Source: an uncultured Clostridium sp.
Lineage (GTDB): Bacteria > Bacillota > Clostridia > TANB77 > CAG-508
DNA length: 43,947 nt
Reading direction: 5' to 3'
Assembly: GCA_947303785.1 (NCBI GenBank)
Contig: CAMYZH010000009.1
Span: 1 to 43,947, forward strand
Position 1 is the first letter of the stretch, and each line of letters opens with the position of its first letter. The position numbers and the translations under genes are program-made. The notes beneath the pieces were generated by a model. That model saw only the letters and a program-made list of their open reading frames with translations, searched no databases and was not told where the DNA came from. Positions 25,391 to 34,562 of the stretch are shown one piece after another.

Positions 25391-26857
25391 ATGGAACTTT
25401 ACGAATTGACAGTTCACGAGCTATTAGAAAAGCTTGATAAAAATGAAATTACTTCAAAAGAAATAACAGATAGTTATTTAAAAAGAATTGATGCAAAAGA
25501 AGCTGATGTACAAGCCTTTATTACAAGAAATGATAAAGTACAAGATGAAGCTTCTGAAATGGAAGAGAAAATAATAAATGGAGAATTAACTTCAAAGTTG
25601 GCAGGAATTCCAATTGGAATTAAAGATAATATTTGTACTAAGGGAGTCAGAACAACATGTGGTTCTAAAATGTTAGAAAACTTCACATCACCTTATGATG
25701 CTACAGTTGTAAAAAAATTAAAAGAAGAAGGATTAGTTTCTTTAGGTAAATTAAATATGGATGAATTTGCAATGGGAAGTTCAACTGAACATTCATATTT
25801 TAAAACAACAAGCAATCCTTGGGACTTAAATAGGGTCCCTGGTGGATCTTCAGGAGGTAGTGCAGCAGCAGTTGCGGCAGATATGGTCCCATGGGCTCTT
25901 GGAAGTGATACAGGAGGGTCAATCCGCCAGCCATCTTCACTTTGTGGAGTTGTTGGATTAAAACCTACATATGGACTAGTTTCAAGATATGGCCTTGTTG
26001 CATTTGCTTCATCTCTTGATCAAATTGGAGTAATTACAAAAGATGTTGAAGATTGTGCTATTTTATTAAATGTAATTGCAGGACATGATGAAAAAGATTC
26101 AACATCAGTTAATAAAGAGAAAAAAGAGTACCAGAAATCATTAATTAAAGATATTAAAGGATTAAAAATTGCTCTTCCAAAAGAATTTATTGGAGAAGGA
26201 ATAAATGAAGAAGTAAAAAAAGAAGTTTTAAATGCAGCAGAAACCTTCAAAAAGTTAGGAGCCACTGTAGAAGAATGTAGTCTTGATATTGGTAAAATAT
26301 CTTTAGCTACTTATTATACAATTGCTTGTGCAGAAGCTAGTTCAAATTTAGGTAGATTTGATGGAATTAGATATGGTTATAGAAGTGATAAATATGATAA
26401 CTTAAGAGAAATATATATAAATTCGAGAACAGAAGGATTTGGAAGTGAAGTTAAAAGAAGAATAATTCTTGGAACATATGTATTATCTTCAGGATATTAT
26501 GATGCATATTATAAAAAAGCTCAAAGGGTTAGAACAGTTATTAGAAATAAATTTCAAAAAGTATTTGATAATTATGACATTATCTTAACACCTACATCTC
26601 CAACGGTTGCATTTAGAAAAGGTGAAAAAACACAAAATCCTTTAGAAATGTATTTAACAGATATATGTACTGTTTCAATAAATGTTGCTGGATTACCAGG
26701 AATTAATATACCTGCAGCTTTAGATAAAGATGGAATGCCAATTGGAATTCAGCTAATTGGAAAACACTTTGATGAAGAAACAATTTTAAGAGTTGCTTAT
26801 ACTTTTGAACAGGAAGTAAAATTTAGAGAAAAATATAAACCAGAATTCAAAAAATAA
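25391..26857 (+). CDS. gatA: Glutamyl/aspartyl-tRNA amidotransferase subunit A
   Basis: The amidase subunit releases ammonia from glutamine for the transamidation. The 488-residue protein carries the amidase-signature triad Lys78 (GIKDN), Ser153 ([10 protein letters not shown]) and Ser177 ([10 protein letters not shown]), as expected for Ser-cisSer-Lys catalysis. GAGAGGAG precedes the ATG. Its presence with GatB implies that the organism makes Gln-tRNA, and perhaps Asn-tRNA, by the indirect route. Confidence 0.97.
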   Translation: MELYELTVHELLEKLDKNEITSKEITDSYLKRIDAKEADVQAFITRNDKVQDEASEMEEKIINGELTSKLAGIPIGIKDNICTKGVRTTCGSKMLENFTSPYDATVVKKLKEEGLVSLGKLNMDEFAMGSSTEHSYFKTTSNPWDLNRVPGGSSGGSAAAVAADMVPWALGSDTGGSIRQPSSLCGVVGLKPTYGLVSRYGLVAFASSLDQIGVITKDVEDCAILLNVIAGHDEKDSTSVNKEKKEYQKSLIKDIKGLKIALPKEFIGEGINEEVKKEVLNAAETFKKLGATVEECSLDIGKISLATYYTIACAEASSNLGRFDGIRYGYRSDKYDNLREIYINSRTEGFGSEVKRRIILGTYVLSSGYYDAYYKKAQRVRTVIRNKFQKVFDNYDIILTPTSPTVAFRKGEKTQNPLEMYLTDICTVSINVAGLPGINIPAALDKDGMPIGIQLIGKHFDEETILRVAYTFEQEVKFREKYKPEFKK

Positions 26858-26887
26858 AAAGAGTCATAAAAAATAGGAGGATGACAT

Positions 26888-28333
26888 ATGGCAATTAGAG
26901 ATGATTATGAAATGATTGTTGGACTAGAGGTTCACTGTGAACTGTCAACTAAAACAAAGATATTTTGTTCTTGTCCAACTGAGTTTGGAGGGGAGCCTAA
27001 TACTCATTGTTGCCCTGTATGTATGGCAATGCCAGGGGCACTACCTGTATTAAATGAAAAAGTTGTCGAATATGCTGTTAAAGCTGGTTTAGCTACTAAT
27101 TGTGAGATAGCTAGAAATAGTAAAAATGATAGAAAAAACTATTTTTACCCAGATCTTCCAAAATCATATCAGATTTCACAATTTGATATGCCACTTTGCA
27201 ATCATGGAAGTATAGAAATAGAAGATGAAAATGGCGAGAAAAAGACAATCAGAATATTAAGAATTCACATAGAAGAAGATGCTGGAAAATTAAATCATGA
27301 TGAATTCGGTAGAGGAAGTTTTGTCGATTTAAATAGAGCAGGAGTTCCATTAATAGAGGTGGTTTCTGAGCCAGATATGAGAAGTGCAGAAGAAGCTGAA
27401 AAATATATGAGAAAACTAAAATCAATTTTTGAATATATTCAAGTTTCTGATTGTAAAATGCAAGAAGGTTCTTTAAGAGCAGATGTTAATGTTTCAGTTA
27501 GAAAAAGAGGAGAGCCTCTTGGAACTAGAACTGAAATGAAGAATATGAATTCATTTAGATCAATTGTTAGGGCAATTAATTATGAAGCAGAAAGACAAAT
27601 TGAAGAATTAGAAAAAGGAAATAAAATTACTCAAGAAACTTTAAGATGGGATGATGTATCTGGCAAAACATTCCCAATGAGAGATAAGGAAGATGCTCAA
27701 GATTATAGATATTTTCCTGATCCTGATTTGGTGGCAATCAAACTTTCAGATGAATACATTAACAATATTAAAGAAAGCTTGCCTGAATTACCAGAATTTA
27801 AAAGAGAAAGATATTTAAAAGATTTTGGATTGTCTCAAAAAGCTGCAAATTTTGTTACATCATCAAAATATTATTCTGATATGTTCGAGATAGCGAGTGA
27901 AAAATCAAACAATCCAAAGGCTGTTAGTAACTGGCTTATGTCAGATATTGCAAGAATATTAAATGAAAAAGATGAAGAACCAGATAAAATTCCATTTAGT
28001 GGTGAACAATTAGGAGAACTTGTTTTATTGATAGATAAAGGAACTATCAGTAATAATATTGGTAAAAAAGTATTAGATGAATTATTTGAAAATCCAAAAT
28101 CACCTAGTAAGATAATAGAAGAAAAGGGATGGGTTCAAATTTCAGATGAAGGAGCAATAAAAGAAGTTGTTACTAAAATTATTGAAGAAAACCCACAATC
28201 AGTTGCAGATTATAAAGCTGGAAAAGATAGAGCAATTGGATTCTTAGTTGGTCAGGCTATGAAGGCAACTAAAGGAAAGGCAAATCCACAGATGCTAAAT
28301 CAAATGTTTATAGAAGAGTTAAAAAAACAATAA
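26888..28333 (+). CDS. gatB: Glutamyl/aspartyl-tRNA amidotransferase subunit B
   Basis: GatB binds the mischarged tRNA and activates its carboxylate with ATP. The 481-residue protein has the GLEVHCEL start, the zinc-site cysteines CSCPTEFGGEPNTHCCPVC near 27-45, the catalytic core with DRKNYFYPDLPKSYQISQ, and the C-terminal YqeY-like tail ending KATKGKANPQMLNQMF. AGGAGG precedes the ATG. It ends the operon at a good terminator. Confidence 0.97.
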   Translation: MAIRDDYEMIVGLEVHCELSTKTKIFCSCPTEFGGEPNTHCCPVCMAMPGALPVLNEKVVEYAVKAGLATNCEIARNSKNDRKNYFYPDLPKSYQISQFDMPLCNHGSIEIEDENGEKKTIRILRIHIEEDAGKLNHDEFGRGSFVDLNRAGVPLIEVVSEPDMRSAEEAEKYMRKLKSIFEYIQVSDCKMQEGSLRADVNVSVRKRGEPLGTRTEMKNMNSFRSIVRAINYEAERQIEELEKGNKITQETLRWDDVSGKTFPMRDKEDAQDYRYFPDPDLVAIKLSDEYINNIKESLPELPEFKRERYLKDFGLSQKAANFVTSSKYYSDMFEIASEKSNNPKAVSNWLMSDIARILNEKDEEPDKIPFSGEQLGELVLLIDKGTISNNIGKKVLDELFENPKSPSKIIEEKGWVQISDEGAIKEVVTKIIEENPQSVADYKAGKDRAIGFLVGQAMKATKGKANPQMLNQMFIEELKKQ

Positions 28334-28342
28334 ATATAAATT

Positions 28343-28377
28343 AAAAAGAACGATTACATAGTTAATCGCTCTTTTTT
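28343..28377. terminator. Terminator between gatB and lemA
   Basis: AAAAAGA-A-CGATTA pairs with TAATCG-C-TCTTTTT. The A and T runs on both sides suit termination of the two convergent genes. Confidence 0.8.
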
Positions 28378-28395
28378 TGTCATAAGATACTTTTC

Positions 28396-28956
28396 CTAAA
28401 ATGATATTTTTACATTTTGTTTTGCTTCTTCATTATCTATTTTAAAGAAATTTTCTGGTACAAAACCTAACATTTTACCAATTATATTATTTGGAAAAAT
28501 TTCTAATTTTGTATTATATATAGCAACTATATTATTATAGCTTGCTCTAGATATAGAAATTTTTGATTCAGTATTTGATAATTCATTTTGAAGACTTAAG
28601 AAGTTTGAATTTGCTTTTAAATCAGGATATTGTTCAACTACTACAGAGATTGATTTCAAAGCATTAGATAATTCATTATCTAATTTAGCTTTATCAGCAA
28701 TTGTATTAGCAGAGCCCCACGAAGATCTAAGTTCAGTTACTTTTGTTAAAACTGAATTTTCATGATCAACATAGCCTTTTACAGTTTCAACAAGATTGGG
28801 AATTAAATCAAATCTTCTTTGTAATTCAACATCTATTTGAGCCCATGAATTTTTAACATCATTTCTTAATCTAACTAATCCATTATATATTACTACTACA
28901 AAAATTATAAATAGTATAACTAAAATAGCAACTATTGATAGTATAGGTATTACCAT
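28396..28956 (-). CDS. lemA: LemA family membrane protein
   Basis: A 186-residue LemA protein with one N-terminal membrane helix (about 3-27) and a long cytosolic or surface helical domain. The family pattern YNGLVRLRNDVKNSWAQIDVELQRR and LIPNLVETVKGYVDHE is clear, as is the C-terminal FPNNIIGKMLGF. The role in the cell is poorly defined in the family. It is monocistronic on the minus strand with AGGAGG before the ATG and is convergent with gatB. Confidence 0.92.
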   Translation of the reverse strand: MVIPILSIVAILVILFIIFVVVIYNGLVRLRNDVKNSWAQIDVELQRRFDLIPNLVETVKGYVDHENSVLTKVTELRSSWGSANTIADKAKLDNELSNALKSISVVVEQYPDLKANSNFLSLQNELSNTESKISISRASYNNIVAIYNTKLEIFPNNIIGKMLGFVPENFFKIDNEEAKQNVKISF

Positions 28957-29159
28957 GTAATTATCCTCCTTTTATTTACTTCTAAATGGATAATAGCATA
29001 TTAGCAGAAAAAAGACAAGAAGAAGTTATATTTAATTATTGAAAAGCATATATTAATAATGTAAACAAAATTTATTAAAGCGCATAGCTCTGTAGGTAAA
29101 GTAAATGTTCTTGAAAATGAAATGCTAGGGCAGGAAGGATTTGCAAGATTCTACAAAAT

Positions 29160-29188
29160 TTGACAAAATGGAACAGAAAGAGTATAAT
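29160..29188 (+). promoter_or_regulatory. Strong promoter of the G5/transglycosylase gene
   Basis: TTGACA (29160-29165) and TATAAT (29183-29188), spacing 17 nt: both boxes match consensus. The ATG is 27 nt downstream. Confidence 0.8.
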
Positions 29189-29215
29189 TAAGTTGTTATT
29201 TCTAAGGAGGTATGT

Positions 29216-30175
29216 ATGAAAACAGAAGAAAATTTATCCTTCGGGATAATTAAAAGGATTGTTTTTATCACTATCGTTTTACTGATTATATTAGGGGTAG
29301 CTGCTTTTGCAGGAACAAAATCAGTAAATAGTGTAACAATCGAATTCTCTGACGGAACAGAACTAACAGTAATAACATCAAAGACTAACGTAAATGATAT
29401 TTTAAAAGAAAATAACATATATCTTTTAGAAGATGAAGTTGTTACTCCAGATGTTTCTGAAAATATTGATTCATCTAAAAAGATAATAATTTCTCGAAAA
29501 GATGATATAAAAGAAGTTTCTAATGAAGAAACTGAAATAATTGAAAGTACAAAACTATTAGATGTTGATAAAGATAATAAACAAATAGTAGAATCAATTA
29601 TTAAAGAAAGAGAAGAAATACCATATGAGACAATTACAAAAGAAATTTCAACAGGAGATGGAGAAAAAGTAAGTAGAGTTGTTCAAGAAGGAAAAAATGG
29701 TATCAAAGAAATAACTTATAAAGTTAAATATCAAGATGATATATTATTAGAAAAAACTTTTATCTCAGAAGAAATTATAGAAGAGCCAGTAAATAAAATT
29801 GTAAATGTAGCAGTTACTGTATCTTCAAGAGGTGAAAATGTAGGTAGATCTACAGCTGCTGTTTCTGGAACTAAAGCAGATTATCAAGCCTATGCAAAAC
29901 AGAGATGTTATGATTATGGATGGTCAGAAAGCGATTTTTATTCATTAGTTGCTCTATGGAACAAAGAAAGTGGATGGAACATAAGTGCAAGAAACAGATC
30001 ATCAGGAGCTTATGGTATACCACAAGCATTGCCAGCCGGAAAAATGGCTTCAGCAGGATCTGATTATTTAACAAATTATCAAACACAAATAAATTGGGGA
30101 TTAAGCTATATAAAAGGAAGATATGGAAATCCTTCAAATGCATATAATCATTTGGTAAGTAGAGGATGGTATTAA
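29216..30175 (+). CDS. Secreted cell-wall protein with DUF348, G5 and lytic transglycosylase-like domains
   Basis: A 319-residue exported protein. A membrane or signal segment spans about 13-33. One DUF348-like module follows (about 36-95, SVTIEFSDGTELTVITSK), then a G5 domain (about 135-200, ITKEISTGDGEKVSRVVQEG), then a lysozyme-like C-terminal domain (about 225-319). That domain has LVALWNKESGWN, where Glu would be the catalytic acid, and SGAYGIPQALP. This resembles Rpf/YabE-type wall remodelling factors that cleave glycan strands. AAGGAGG precedes the ATG, and a bidirectional terminator follows. Confidence 0.88.
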   Translation: MKTEENLSFGIIKRIVFITIVLLIILGVAAFAGTKSVNSVTIEFSDGTELTVITSKTNVNDILKENNIYLLEDEVVTPDVSENIDSSKKIIISRKDDIKEVSNEETEIIESTKLLDVDKDNKQIVESIIKEREEIPYETITKEISTGDGEKVSRVVQEGKNGIKEITYKVKYQDDILLEKTFISEEIIEEPVNKIVNVAVTVSSRGENVGRSTAAVSGTKADYQAYAKQRCYDYGWSESDFYSLVALWNKESGWNISARNRSSGAYGIPQALPAGKMASAGSDYLTNYQTQINWGLSYIKGRYGNPSNAYNHLVSRGWY

Positions 30176-30178
30176 AAT

Positions 30179-30210
30179 AAAAGCGATACTTCAAAAGGTA
30201 TCGCTTTTTT
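30179..30210. terminator. Bidirectional terminator after the G5 gene
   Basis: AAAAGCGATAC (30179-30189) pairs perfectly with GTATCGCTTTT (30198-30208), followed by more T. It also serves the convergent J-domain locus. Confidence 0.85.
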
Positions 30211-30229
30211 ATATTCCTTAAAAATCTAA

Positions 30230-30835
30230 TCAACTTGTGAAAATACTACCAATAGATTTAAAAATTGAAACAATGATATCAACTATGAGTTTAATAGCAA
30301 AATTTTCTTCATAAATACTAATACACCATTTATGTATAGGTGGTATAAAGAAAAGAATTGTAAAAAACAAAATGATAATTATAATTGCAAGTATAAGTTT
30401 TATAACTCTTTTAAAAGTCCATTTATATTTTAGTTTATACCCATGTTCTCTTAAATAAGAATCATAAGCTTCAAGATATTTTTCTTGAAGCTTATTTTGT
30501 ATCTTTTTTTTAGTTTTTTCATCCATATTAGTAGTATTAATGACAAAATTATCATTTCTATCTTTAAAAGAAGCTTCAGAAGTGGTTTCATGTTTTTGCT
30601 TATTTAATTCAATTTGCTGTTTGCGTTCGAGAACACGATCATAATTAGCCATTTTATTTAAATATATAAATATTTAATATGCTTAATTTATTTTTTGCAT
30701 TTTCATTTCAGCTTCTTTTTTATTATCTTGATTTAAATCAGGATGATATTTTTTAGCTAAAGCCTTATATGCTTTTTCTATTACCTCTTTTGAAGCTTTT
30801 TGACTAACCTCTAAAATCTCATAATAATTAACCAT
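30230..30835 (-). pseudogene. Membrane-anchored J-domain (DnaJ-like) protein interrupted by two in-frame stops
   Basis: From ATG 30835, with AAGGAG six nt upstream, the frame encodes [20 protein letters not shown] and [10 protein letters not shown], a J-domain with its HPD triad at 31-33. It then reads KIN-stop-AY-stop, where the family has KINEAYE. Exactly the same frame continues through LNKMANYDRVLERKQQ (the end of a J-domain) into a 140-codon open stretch with two membrane segments (about 165-185 and 185-200 of the whole). Both stops are TAA at Glu positions. The internal ATG 30652 has no ribosome binding site. A broken gene or sequence errors are the likely readings. Confidence 0.75.
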
Positions 30836-30933
30836 CTATTTCTCCTTAGTAACTTAAAAAAATTATAACATTACAAAAGTAATAAGACAAGAAATTATCT
30901 AAAAGTATTCTAAATATAATATAAAAAATTGTC

Positions 30934-30962
30934 TTGAAAAAATAAATGATATATAATACAAT
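30934..30962 (+). promoter_or_regulatory. Promoter of dut
   Basis: TTGAAA (30934-30939) and TACAAT (30957-30962) with 17-nt spacing, 43 nt before the ATG. Confidence 0.55.
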
Positions 30963-31005
30963 ACAAATCGAAATTAAAAGATAATTAATTTGAAAGGAAG
31001 TAAAT

Positions 31006-31467
31006 ATGAAAAAAATTAGAGGATTTGAAATAGCAAAAGGATATGAAGATAAAAATATTAAATTACCAATAAGAAAAACTAAATATTCAGCAGGTTATGA
31101 TGTGGAATCTGCAGAAGACTATGTAATTCCACCATTCAAATTAGGACAAAAACCTACACTAATAAAGACAGGAATTAAAGCATACATGCCAGAAGACGAA
31201 TACTTACTTTTGTGCAACAGAAGTTCTAATCCAGGAAAAAGAGGATTAATATTAGCAAATGGAGTTGGAATAATAGATAGTGATTATTATGAAAATCCTG
31301 ATAATGATGGAGAATTTCTATATGCATTTTATAATTTTTCAGATAAAGATATTGAAATAAAAAAAGGAGATATAATAGGACAAGCAATATTTAAAAAGTT
31401 TCTTTTAACCGATGATGACGATGCTTGCGGTGAAAGACTCGGAGGATTTGGATCAACAAATAAATAG
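31006..31467 (+). CDS. dut: dUTP diphosphatase
   Basis: The enzyme hydrolyses dUTP to dUMP and diphosphate, which keeps uracil out of DNA and feeds thymidylate synthesis. The 153-residue trimer-type dUTPase shows YSAGYDVES (motif 1), NRSSNPGKRGLILANGVGIID (motifs 2 and 3, split by the active-site Asp) and the C-terminal ERLGGFGSTNK arm that closes over the nucleotide. GAAAGGAAG precedes the ATG. Monocistronic, ending at a strong terminator. Confidence 0.93.
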   Translation: MKKIRGFEIAKGYEDKNIKLPIRKTKYSAGYDVESAEDYVIPPFKLGQKPTLIKTGIKAYMPEDEYLLLCNRSSNPGKRGLILANGVGIIDSDYYENPDNDGEFLYAFYNFSDKDIEIKKGDIIGQAIFKKFLLTDDDDACGERLGGFGSTNK

Positions 31468-31477
31468 ATAATTTATG

Positions 31478-31508
31478 AAATTAGAATACAAAAAGTATTC
31501 TAATTTTT
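31478..31508 (+). terminator. Terminator after dut
   Basis: AAATTAGAATAC (31478-31489) and GTATTCTAATTT (31495-31506) are perfect 12-bp arms followed by a T run. Confidence 0.85.
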
Positions 31509-31543
31509 TTTATTAATTATGTGAATTTATTCTGGAAATTCTT

Positions 31544-31572
31544 TTGACTTTTACCAAATTTTATAGTATAAT
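31544..31572 (+). promoter_or_regulatory. Promoter of the carD-like gene
   Basis: TTGACT (31544-31549) and TATAAT (31567-31572), spacing 17 nt, 47 nt before the ATG. Confidence 0.75.
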
Positions 31573-31619
31573 AAAACTGTGCTTGAAAAAAAGTTTATCT
31601 GAAAGGAGTGAAAGCTTAC

Positions 31620-32180
31620 ATGTTTAAAGTTGGTGACAAAGTAGTTTATCCAATGCATGGCGCTGGAATAATAGAATCAATAGAGGAGAAAGCAATCCTT
31701 GACGAAAGACAATCGTATTACATAATTAAAATGCCTGGAGAGGTTAAAGTTATGGTACCTACTGCTAAAGCAGAGGAAATAGGAGTACGTAATATAATTG
31801 ATAAAGAATCAGCTGAAAAAGTTATTCAAGTTCTTGAACAAGAAAGTACTGAAATGTCAATGAATTGGAATAAAAGATATAGAGACAATATGGAAAAAAT
31901 GAAAACAGGAAATATATATGAAGTGGCTGATATAGTAAGAAACTTAAGTTTTAAACAAAAAGAAAAAGGTTTATCTACAGGTGAGAAAAAAATGTTATTA
32001 AATGCTAAACAAATACTTGTCAGTGAGCTCGTTTTAGCTGAACAAAAAGATTTAAGTGAAATTGAATCTATTGTTGATTCAACCATAAAAGAATCTTATG
32101 AAGAACATATTTCTACATTAGGACAAAACGGAGTAGAGAATAATATTGTTAAGAAATTAATTACTACAACAAATAATTAG
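31620..32180 (+). CDS. CarD family transcriptional regulator
   Basis: A 186-residue CarD/CdnL-type protein that binds the RNA polymerase beta subunit and affects open-complex stability. The N-terminal RNAP-interaction domain reads FKVGDKVVYPMHGAGIIESIEE, followed by YYIIKMPGEVKVMVP. The helical C-terminal domain has the family-typical LSFKQKEKGLSTGEKKMLLNAKQIL. ATG 31620 gives the canonical MFKVGDKV start, with AGGAG 11 nt upstream; GTG 31608 overlaps that site and is rejected. It has its own promoter and terminator. Confidence 0.92.
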   Translation: MFKVGDKVVYPMHGAGIIESIEEKAILDERQSYYIIKMPGEVKVMVPTAKAEEIGVRNIIDKESAEKVIQVLEQESTEMSMNWNKRYRDNMEKMKTGNIYEVADIVRNLSFKQKEKGLSTGEKKMLLNAKQILVSELVLAEQKDLSEIESIVDSTIKESYEEHISTLGQNGVENNIVKKLITTTNN

Positions 32181-32195
32181 ATTATTGATAATATG

Positions 32196-32222
32196 AAAAA
32201 AGGGGCAAAACCTCTTTTTTTA
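32196..32222 (+). terminator. Terminator after the carD-like gene
   Basis: AAAAAAGGGG pairs with CCTCTTTTTT (one G-T pair) around a short CAAAA loop, then more T. Confidence 0.7.
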
Positions 32223-32336
32223 TTATTAAGAAAATATTTACAAACACAATAAAGTGTTTTTACAATTAGTTTACACATATATACAAAGAAATGATCAGAT
32301 GGTATAATTTATTTAAAAGTAGGAAGGAAAATTCTA

Positions 32337-33131
32337 GTGAATCAGATTTTAATTACAGAAAAATTGTATATTACACCAGAATTAAAAAGACAGAAAAAGT
32401 TATATAAAATTGACTTTATTATTTCTGTTTTTTTGTTATGCCTTTTATTATCATACTATGTATTTGCTGAATATGATAAATATTCAGGAGAAAAGAAATC
32501 TCAAGAAATCCTTGCAACAATGGAAATGTCAGATGTAATGCAAAGTACATATGTATATGATGATACTACTATTAGAGTAGAAGATAATGAACGAATGGTA
32601 GTTATTTTAAGTGATGAAGATGCATCTACTACAATTGATACATCTAACTTTGAAAATGCAAATAGGGTTGATTATACTTCAAATGGTCAAAACAAAAGAA
32701 AAGTAATGACAACAGATAGTGGCGATAAATATTATGCGATTGCAACAATAAATATTCCTAAATTAGAATGGGATACACCATATCCCATATTAGATCACTG
32801 GTCTGATGAATTATTGAAAATTTCTCCATGTAAGTATCATGGATGTGATCCAAATGAAGTTGGAAACTTTTGCATAGTTGGACATAATTATAGAAACAAT
32901 TTGTTTTTCAGTAAAGTGCCAAAACTTGTCGGAAATGGCGACATTATTGAAATAGAAGATACATATGGTAGAAAAATAAAATATGTTGTATATGATAAAC
33001 ATGTAGTTAGTGAAAATGATACAAAAGACACATCACAAATAACACATGGAAAAAAAGAAATAACAATTATAACTTGTACAGATGATAGTAAAGAAAGAGT
33101 AATAGTTAAAGCTAGACAGCAGGGAAAATAA
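32337..33131 (+). CDS. Sortase family transpeptidase
   Basis: A 264-residue membrane-anchored sortase that would cleave a sorting motif and attach surface proteins to the wall or to each other. One membrane helix lies at about 26-46. The catalytic domain (about 135-262) has His183 in FCIVGHNY, Cys247 in ITIITCTDD and an Arg a few residues later in SKERVIVKAR. It starts with GTG, preceded by AAGGAA. TATAAT at 32303-32308 may be its -10 box, without a clear -35. I see no LPxTG substrate gene in the window, so the class and target are open. Confidence 0.88.
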   Translation: MNQILITEKLYITPELKRQKKLYKIDFIISVFLLCLLLSYYVFAEYDKYSGEKKSQEILATMEMSDVMQSTYVYDDTTIRVEDNERMVVILSDEDASTTIDTSNFENANRVDYTSNGQNKRKVMTTDSGDKYYAIATINIPKLEWDTPYPILDHWSDELLKISPCKYHGCDPNEVGNFCIVGHNYRNNLFFSKVPKLVGNGDIIEIEDTYGRKIKYVVYDKHVVSENDTKDTSQITHGKKEITIITCTDDSKERVIVKARQQGK

Positions 33132-33135
33132 AAGT

Positions 33136-33170
33136 AAAACAAGCCTAAAATAAAATGGCTTGTTTTTTTT
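33136..33170 (+). terminator. Terminator after the sortase gene
   Basis: AAAACAAGCC (33136-33145) and GGCTTGTTTT (33157-33166) form perfect 10-bp arms ahead of a T run. Confidence 0.85.
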
Positions 33171-33320
33171 TGTGAAAAAATACGACTTGCATTTAAAAAC
33201 AATAATTACAAATATATATATTTACAAATATTAAAATAAATGATAAAAATAAATTTAAGATTATAGCATAAGATATAGCAATAAAAAAGCCAAAAGTTAT
33301 AATTAAAAGGAGGAATAAAA

Positions 33321-34559
33321 ATGGGATTTATTAAAGCTTTTGCAGGAGCATTAGGAGGAACATTTGCAGATCAATGGAAAGACTTCTATATGCCAATGCC
33401 AAATGTACCAGGAACTGCTGGAATTTATAGAGCAGTACCACAAGGACAAAACAATGGAAGAGGAGAAAATACAAAAGGATCAGAAAACATCATTTCTAAT
33501 GGAAGTAAAATCATTGTTCCTGAAGGAACTGCACTTATAACAATTCAAGATGGAGCAATTACTGGATGTATTACAGAACCAGGCGGATTTATTTTTACTT
33601 CAGACGATCCTAATTCAAGATCATTATTTGCAGGAGATGGAATAATAAAATCAACAATAGGACAAAGTTGGGAGAGATTTAAATTTGGTGGTCAACCAGG
33701 ATCTCAACAATTAGCATTCTATGTAAATTTAAAAGAAATACCTAATAATAAATTTGGAACACAAACCGAAACATATTGGGATGATGCATATTTAAATGCA
33801 CAAGTTGGTGCAATGACAAGAGGAACATATTCATTAAGAATAGTTGACCCAATATTGTTTGTTAAAGGATTTGTACCAGCTTCATATTTACAAGCAGGAG
33901 CTGATGTGTTTGACTTTGCAGATATGGATAATGATGCAGGAGCACAATTATTTAATGAAGTTGTAGGAAGTTTATCTGCAGCATTTTCAAATTATACAAA
34001 TGATCCTTCAAAAGGAAATCGTATAACAAAAATTCAAGCAGATCAAATTGGATTTGCACAAAGCTTATCACAAGCAGTTGAAGATGGATATCAATGGAGA
34101 ACAGATAGAGGATTAGAAATTGTCAAAGTTGCAATTCAAGCAATAGAATATGATGCAGATACAAAAGCATTATTAAGTGATGTTAAAAAAGCAGATGCAC
34201 TTTCAGGAGCTAGAGGAAATTCATTTATGCAACAATCTGTTGCAAGAGGAATGCAATCAGCTGGTGAAAATGGTGGCGGATCAGGAATGGCATTTATGGG
34301 AATGGGCATGAATGCTGCAGGCAGTGTAATGAATGGCGCTACTCAAAATGGAGGATATTCAAATCCAAATCTTTCATTCAATCAACCACAACCAGCGCCA
34401 CAACCAGCGCCACAGCCAGCACCACAAGAAGCAGCTGAAAATCAAACAGGTGGAGAAGATCCATATGCTAAACTTAGAGAATTAAAGAAATTATTAGATG
34501 AAGGAATAATAAGCCAAGAGGAATTTGATGCAGTTAAATCAAAACTTTTGGGGGTATAA
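33321..34559 (+). CDS. SPFH-domain protein with C-terminal SHOCT module (YdjI-like)
   Basis: A 412-residue protein of the SPFH / virion-core-like group. The SPFH-type region spans about 30-300 (IIVPEGTALITIQDGAITG near the start). A Gly/Met-rich stretch and a Pro-Gln-Ala repeat linker follow, then a SHOCT motif at the end (DPYAKLRELKKLLDEGIISQ, about 380-399). B. subtilis YdjI, of the envelope-stress operon ydjFGHI, is the closest relative I recall. AAGGAGG precedes the ATG. The next gene follows after three nt, so the two are co-expressed and probably act together at the membrane. Confidence 0.85.
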   Translation: MGFIKAFAGALGGTFADQWKDFYMPMPNVPGTAGIYRAVPQGQNNGRGENTKGSENIISNGSKIIVPEGTALITIQDGAITGCITEPGGFIFTSDDPNSRSLFAGDGIIKSTIGQSWERFKFGGQPGSQQLAFYVNLKEIPNNKFGTQTETYWDDAYLNAQVGAMTRGTYSLRIVDPILFVKGFVPASYLQAGADVFDFADMDNDAGAQLFNEVVGSLSAAFSNYTNDPSKGNRITKIQADQIGFAQSLSQAVEDGYQWRTDRGLEIVKVAIQAIEYDADTKALLSDVKKADALSGARGNSFMQQSVARGMQSAGENGGGSGMAFMGMGMNAAGSVMNGATQNGGYSNPNLSFNQPQPAPQPAPQPAPQEAAENQTGGEDPYAKLRELKKLLDEGIISQEEFDAVKSKLLGV

Positions 34560-34562
34560 AAT

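Noticed and set aside
29065-29160. 32-codon open stretch ending LGQEGFARFYKI upstream of the G5 gene
   Set aside because: It could be the tail of a lost gene, but it has no start or ribosome binding site, its stop overlaps the G5 promoter, and I could not link it to a family.
30464-30495. 12-bp perfect inverted repeat ATAAGCTTCAAG/CTTGAAGCTTAT
   Set aside because: It lies inside the coding frame of the J-domain gene (LQEKYLEAYDSY region) and can be explained by the codons, so I do not treat it as a regulatory site.
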